Positions 29,085 through 29,887 of a stretch of DNA of 29,887 nucleotides are shown in pieces; position 1 is the first letter of the stretch; the number at the start of each line of letters is the position of its first letter. The DNA is from Hofstenia miamia (Eukaryota; Xenacoelomorpha; Acoela): contig SCFE01000004.1 in the NCBI GenBank assembly GCA_004352715.1, positions 3,644,350-3,674,236 of the forward strand. Reading direction: 5' to 3'. Both the position numbers and the translations under genes were made by a program. The notes beneath the pieces are model-generated. The model saw nothing but the letters and a program-made list of their open reading frames with translations. It was not told where the DNA came from and did not search any database.

Positions 29085-29887
29085 AAAGAAATAATTGGTT
29101 TAGATGAAAATGGAAATTTTATAAAGAGAATAAGCAGAGATGATAATGTAACACAGCAGTTATCCGATCTCTCCCTGACAACACATCCTACAAAGATAAG
29201 TTCTGGGCAGTACGAGAGTCACACATCAAATCCAACATTGGATCTGAGCAGTACGGGACTCACACAGCAATTATCCGATCTCTCTCTGATAACACATCTT
29301 ACAAAGCTAAGTACTTCTGAACCAAATATTAATAACAATTTTTTGACCTTCATAAAACACCGTGTGCCCACCTTAAATAGAGTACCAAAAGGTTCTCGGA
29401 AATGCCTGGCTGAACTTTTCATAAAATGCCTAAACGATATTTTGAAAACACCCGACTCTGAGGAACATTAGCAAAAGTTAATGTCTTTATCTAAGAAGGT
29501 ACTGAAATTACCCGAGCGTTCCGGAAAAAATAAAGCAAATTTAACTAATATTTTGAATAAAAGAATAAAGAATTTCACCTTCTCTCTGGATGTTAATGAA
29601 ACTTTAAACAAACATAAGCCAAAGAAATCAAAAAATATTTCGCAAAATCGACTGATTTCAAACAAAATTGAAAGTGGTGATATTAAAGGGGCTGTTCGTA
29701 TTATTAGTAGTGATGATTCTGTTGCTGAGTGTAACATGGATGTTTACAACAAGCTCCTCAGTAAGCACCCTCAAAAAAATTCAGTTAGGGTTTTTAAAAA
29801 TTTAGAAACTTCTGCAGAAATAAATTTTGGGGCTGTTAAAAATTATATTAACTCTTTTCCTCCTGGTTCTGCAGGTGGCCCTGACGG
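29085..29887 (+). pseudogene. N-terminal and linker part of a retroelement RT protein (runs off the window)
   Basis: The frame is open from 29085 (after TGA) to the window end, broken only by TAG at 29469-29471. Parts: IIGLDENGNFIKRISRD, a 37-residue repeat, RVPTLNRVPKGSRKCLAELF, EEH-stop-QKLMSLSKKVLKLPERSG, NRLISNKIESGDIKGAVRII, SSDDSVAEC, KLLSKHPQ and finally FPPGSAGGPDG. This order (VPKGxRxxxAxLF, WxxLxxxxxxVLxxPxRSGK, GDxxGAVRxxSSDDxxA, SKHP, FPxGSAGGPDG) matches, from memory, the region before the RT domain in a family of animal retroelement proteins. The stop stands where the family normally has Trp. It may be a nearly intact copy. Confidence 0.6.
29153..29313 (+). repeat. 111-bp in-frame tandem repeat in the retroelement ORF
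   Basis: CAGCAGTTATCCGATCTCTC at 29155 recurs with three changes at 29266 (offset 111 bp, 37 codons). Both copies encode TQQLSDLSL, then TH-TK. Inside the unit, GCAGTACGRGASTCACACA is also repeated (about 29207 and 29248). Confidence 0.85.

Noticed and set aside
29219-29737. Minus-strand frames 29219-29422 and 29468-29737
   Set aside because: Antisense shadows of the plus-strand retroelement frame.
1-29887. tRNA, rRNA, CRISPR array, bacterial operons or phage genes
   Set aside because: No cloverleaf, no spaced direct repeats of CRISPR type and no ribosome binding sites; the splicing pattern shows a eukaryotic genome.

Overview
This is eukaryotic, AT-rich genomic DNA (about 30% GC by eye). 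Almost every base of recognised coding sequence sits in short exons bounded by GT...AG introns, so the window is best read as part of a metazoan chromosome. The main content is one complete or nearly complete plus-strand gene for a long-form BET bromodomain protein (BRD2/3/4/T and Drosophila fs(1)h family). I traced it from about 6.3 kb to a stop codon at 24857: some 20 coding exons that join in phase and give about 923 residues. Several introns are only 40-45 bp while others reach 3.5 kb. That intron pattern, the TTTAG-type acceptors and the transposon mix suggest an AT-rich invertebrate. A flatworm is one possibility, but the sequence does not settle the phylum.

Layout. 1-6.1 kb holds no recognised gene: a 182-bp tandem repeat, (TA)n tracts, a minisatellite-like block, an imperfect palindrome, a clean non-autonomous hAT element with an 8-bp target duplication (3534-4309) nested in a TAACCGG-rich repeat, and a second copy of the end of that repeat. 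6.15-6.32 kb looks like a promoter (opposed CCAAT boxes and a TATA box) followed by a possible first ATG. 6.36-24.86 kb is the BET gene: BD1, motif A, BD2, coiled motif B, NET domain, acidic Ser-rich tract, Ser/His-rich linker, basic Arg/Glu region and the C-terminal motif. Its introns contain two dead transposase remnants. Its last intron contains a perfect 1042-bp direct repeat split by a single N, most likely an assembly overlap artefact. 24.997-25.73 kb holds a possible small unrecognised gene on the minus strand, convergent with the BET gene. 26.0-29.9 kb is a transposon graveyard: the broken C-terminal part of one retroelement family (+), a TA-flanked MITE with 44-bp perfect inverted repeats, a frameshifted EN-RT LINE (-), and the N-terminal and linker part of an element apparently of the same family as the first fragment (+), which runs off the window with only one in-frame stop.

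The only genes that could work in the cell are the BET gene (acetyl-lysine reader and transcription elongation co-factor, judged from family knowledge) and perhaps the minus-strand candidate. I found no new multi-gene system. The most useful leads are the unusual acetyl-lysine pocket residues of the BET protein, the probable false duplication, and the two sets of transposon boundaries that can be fixed to the base.
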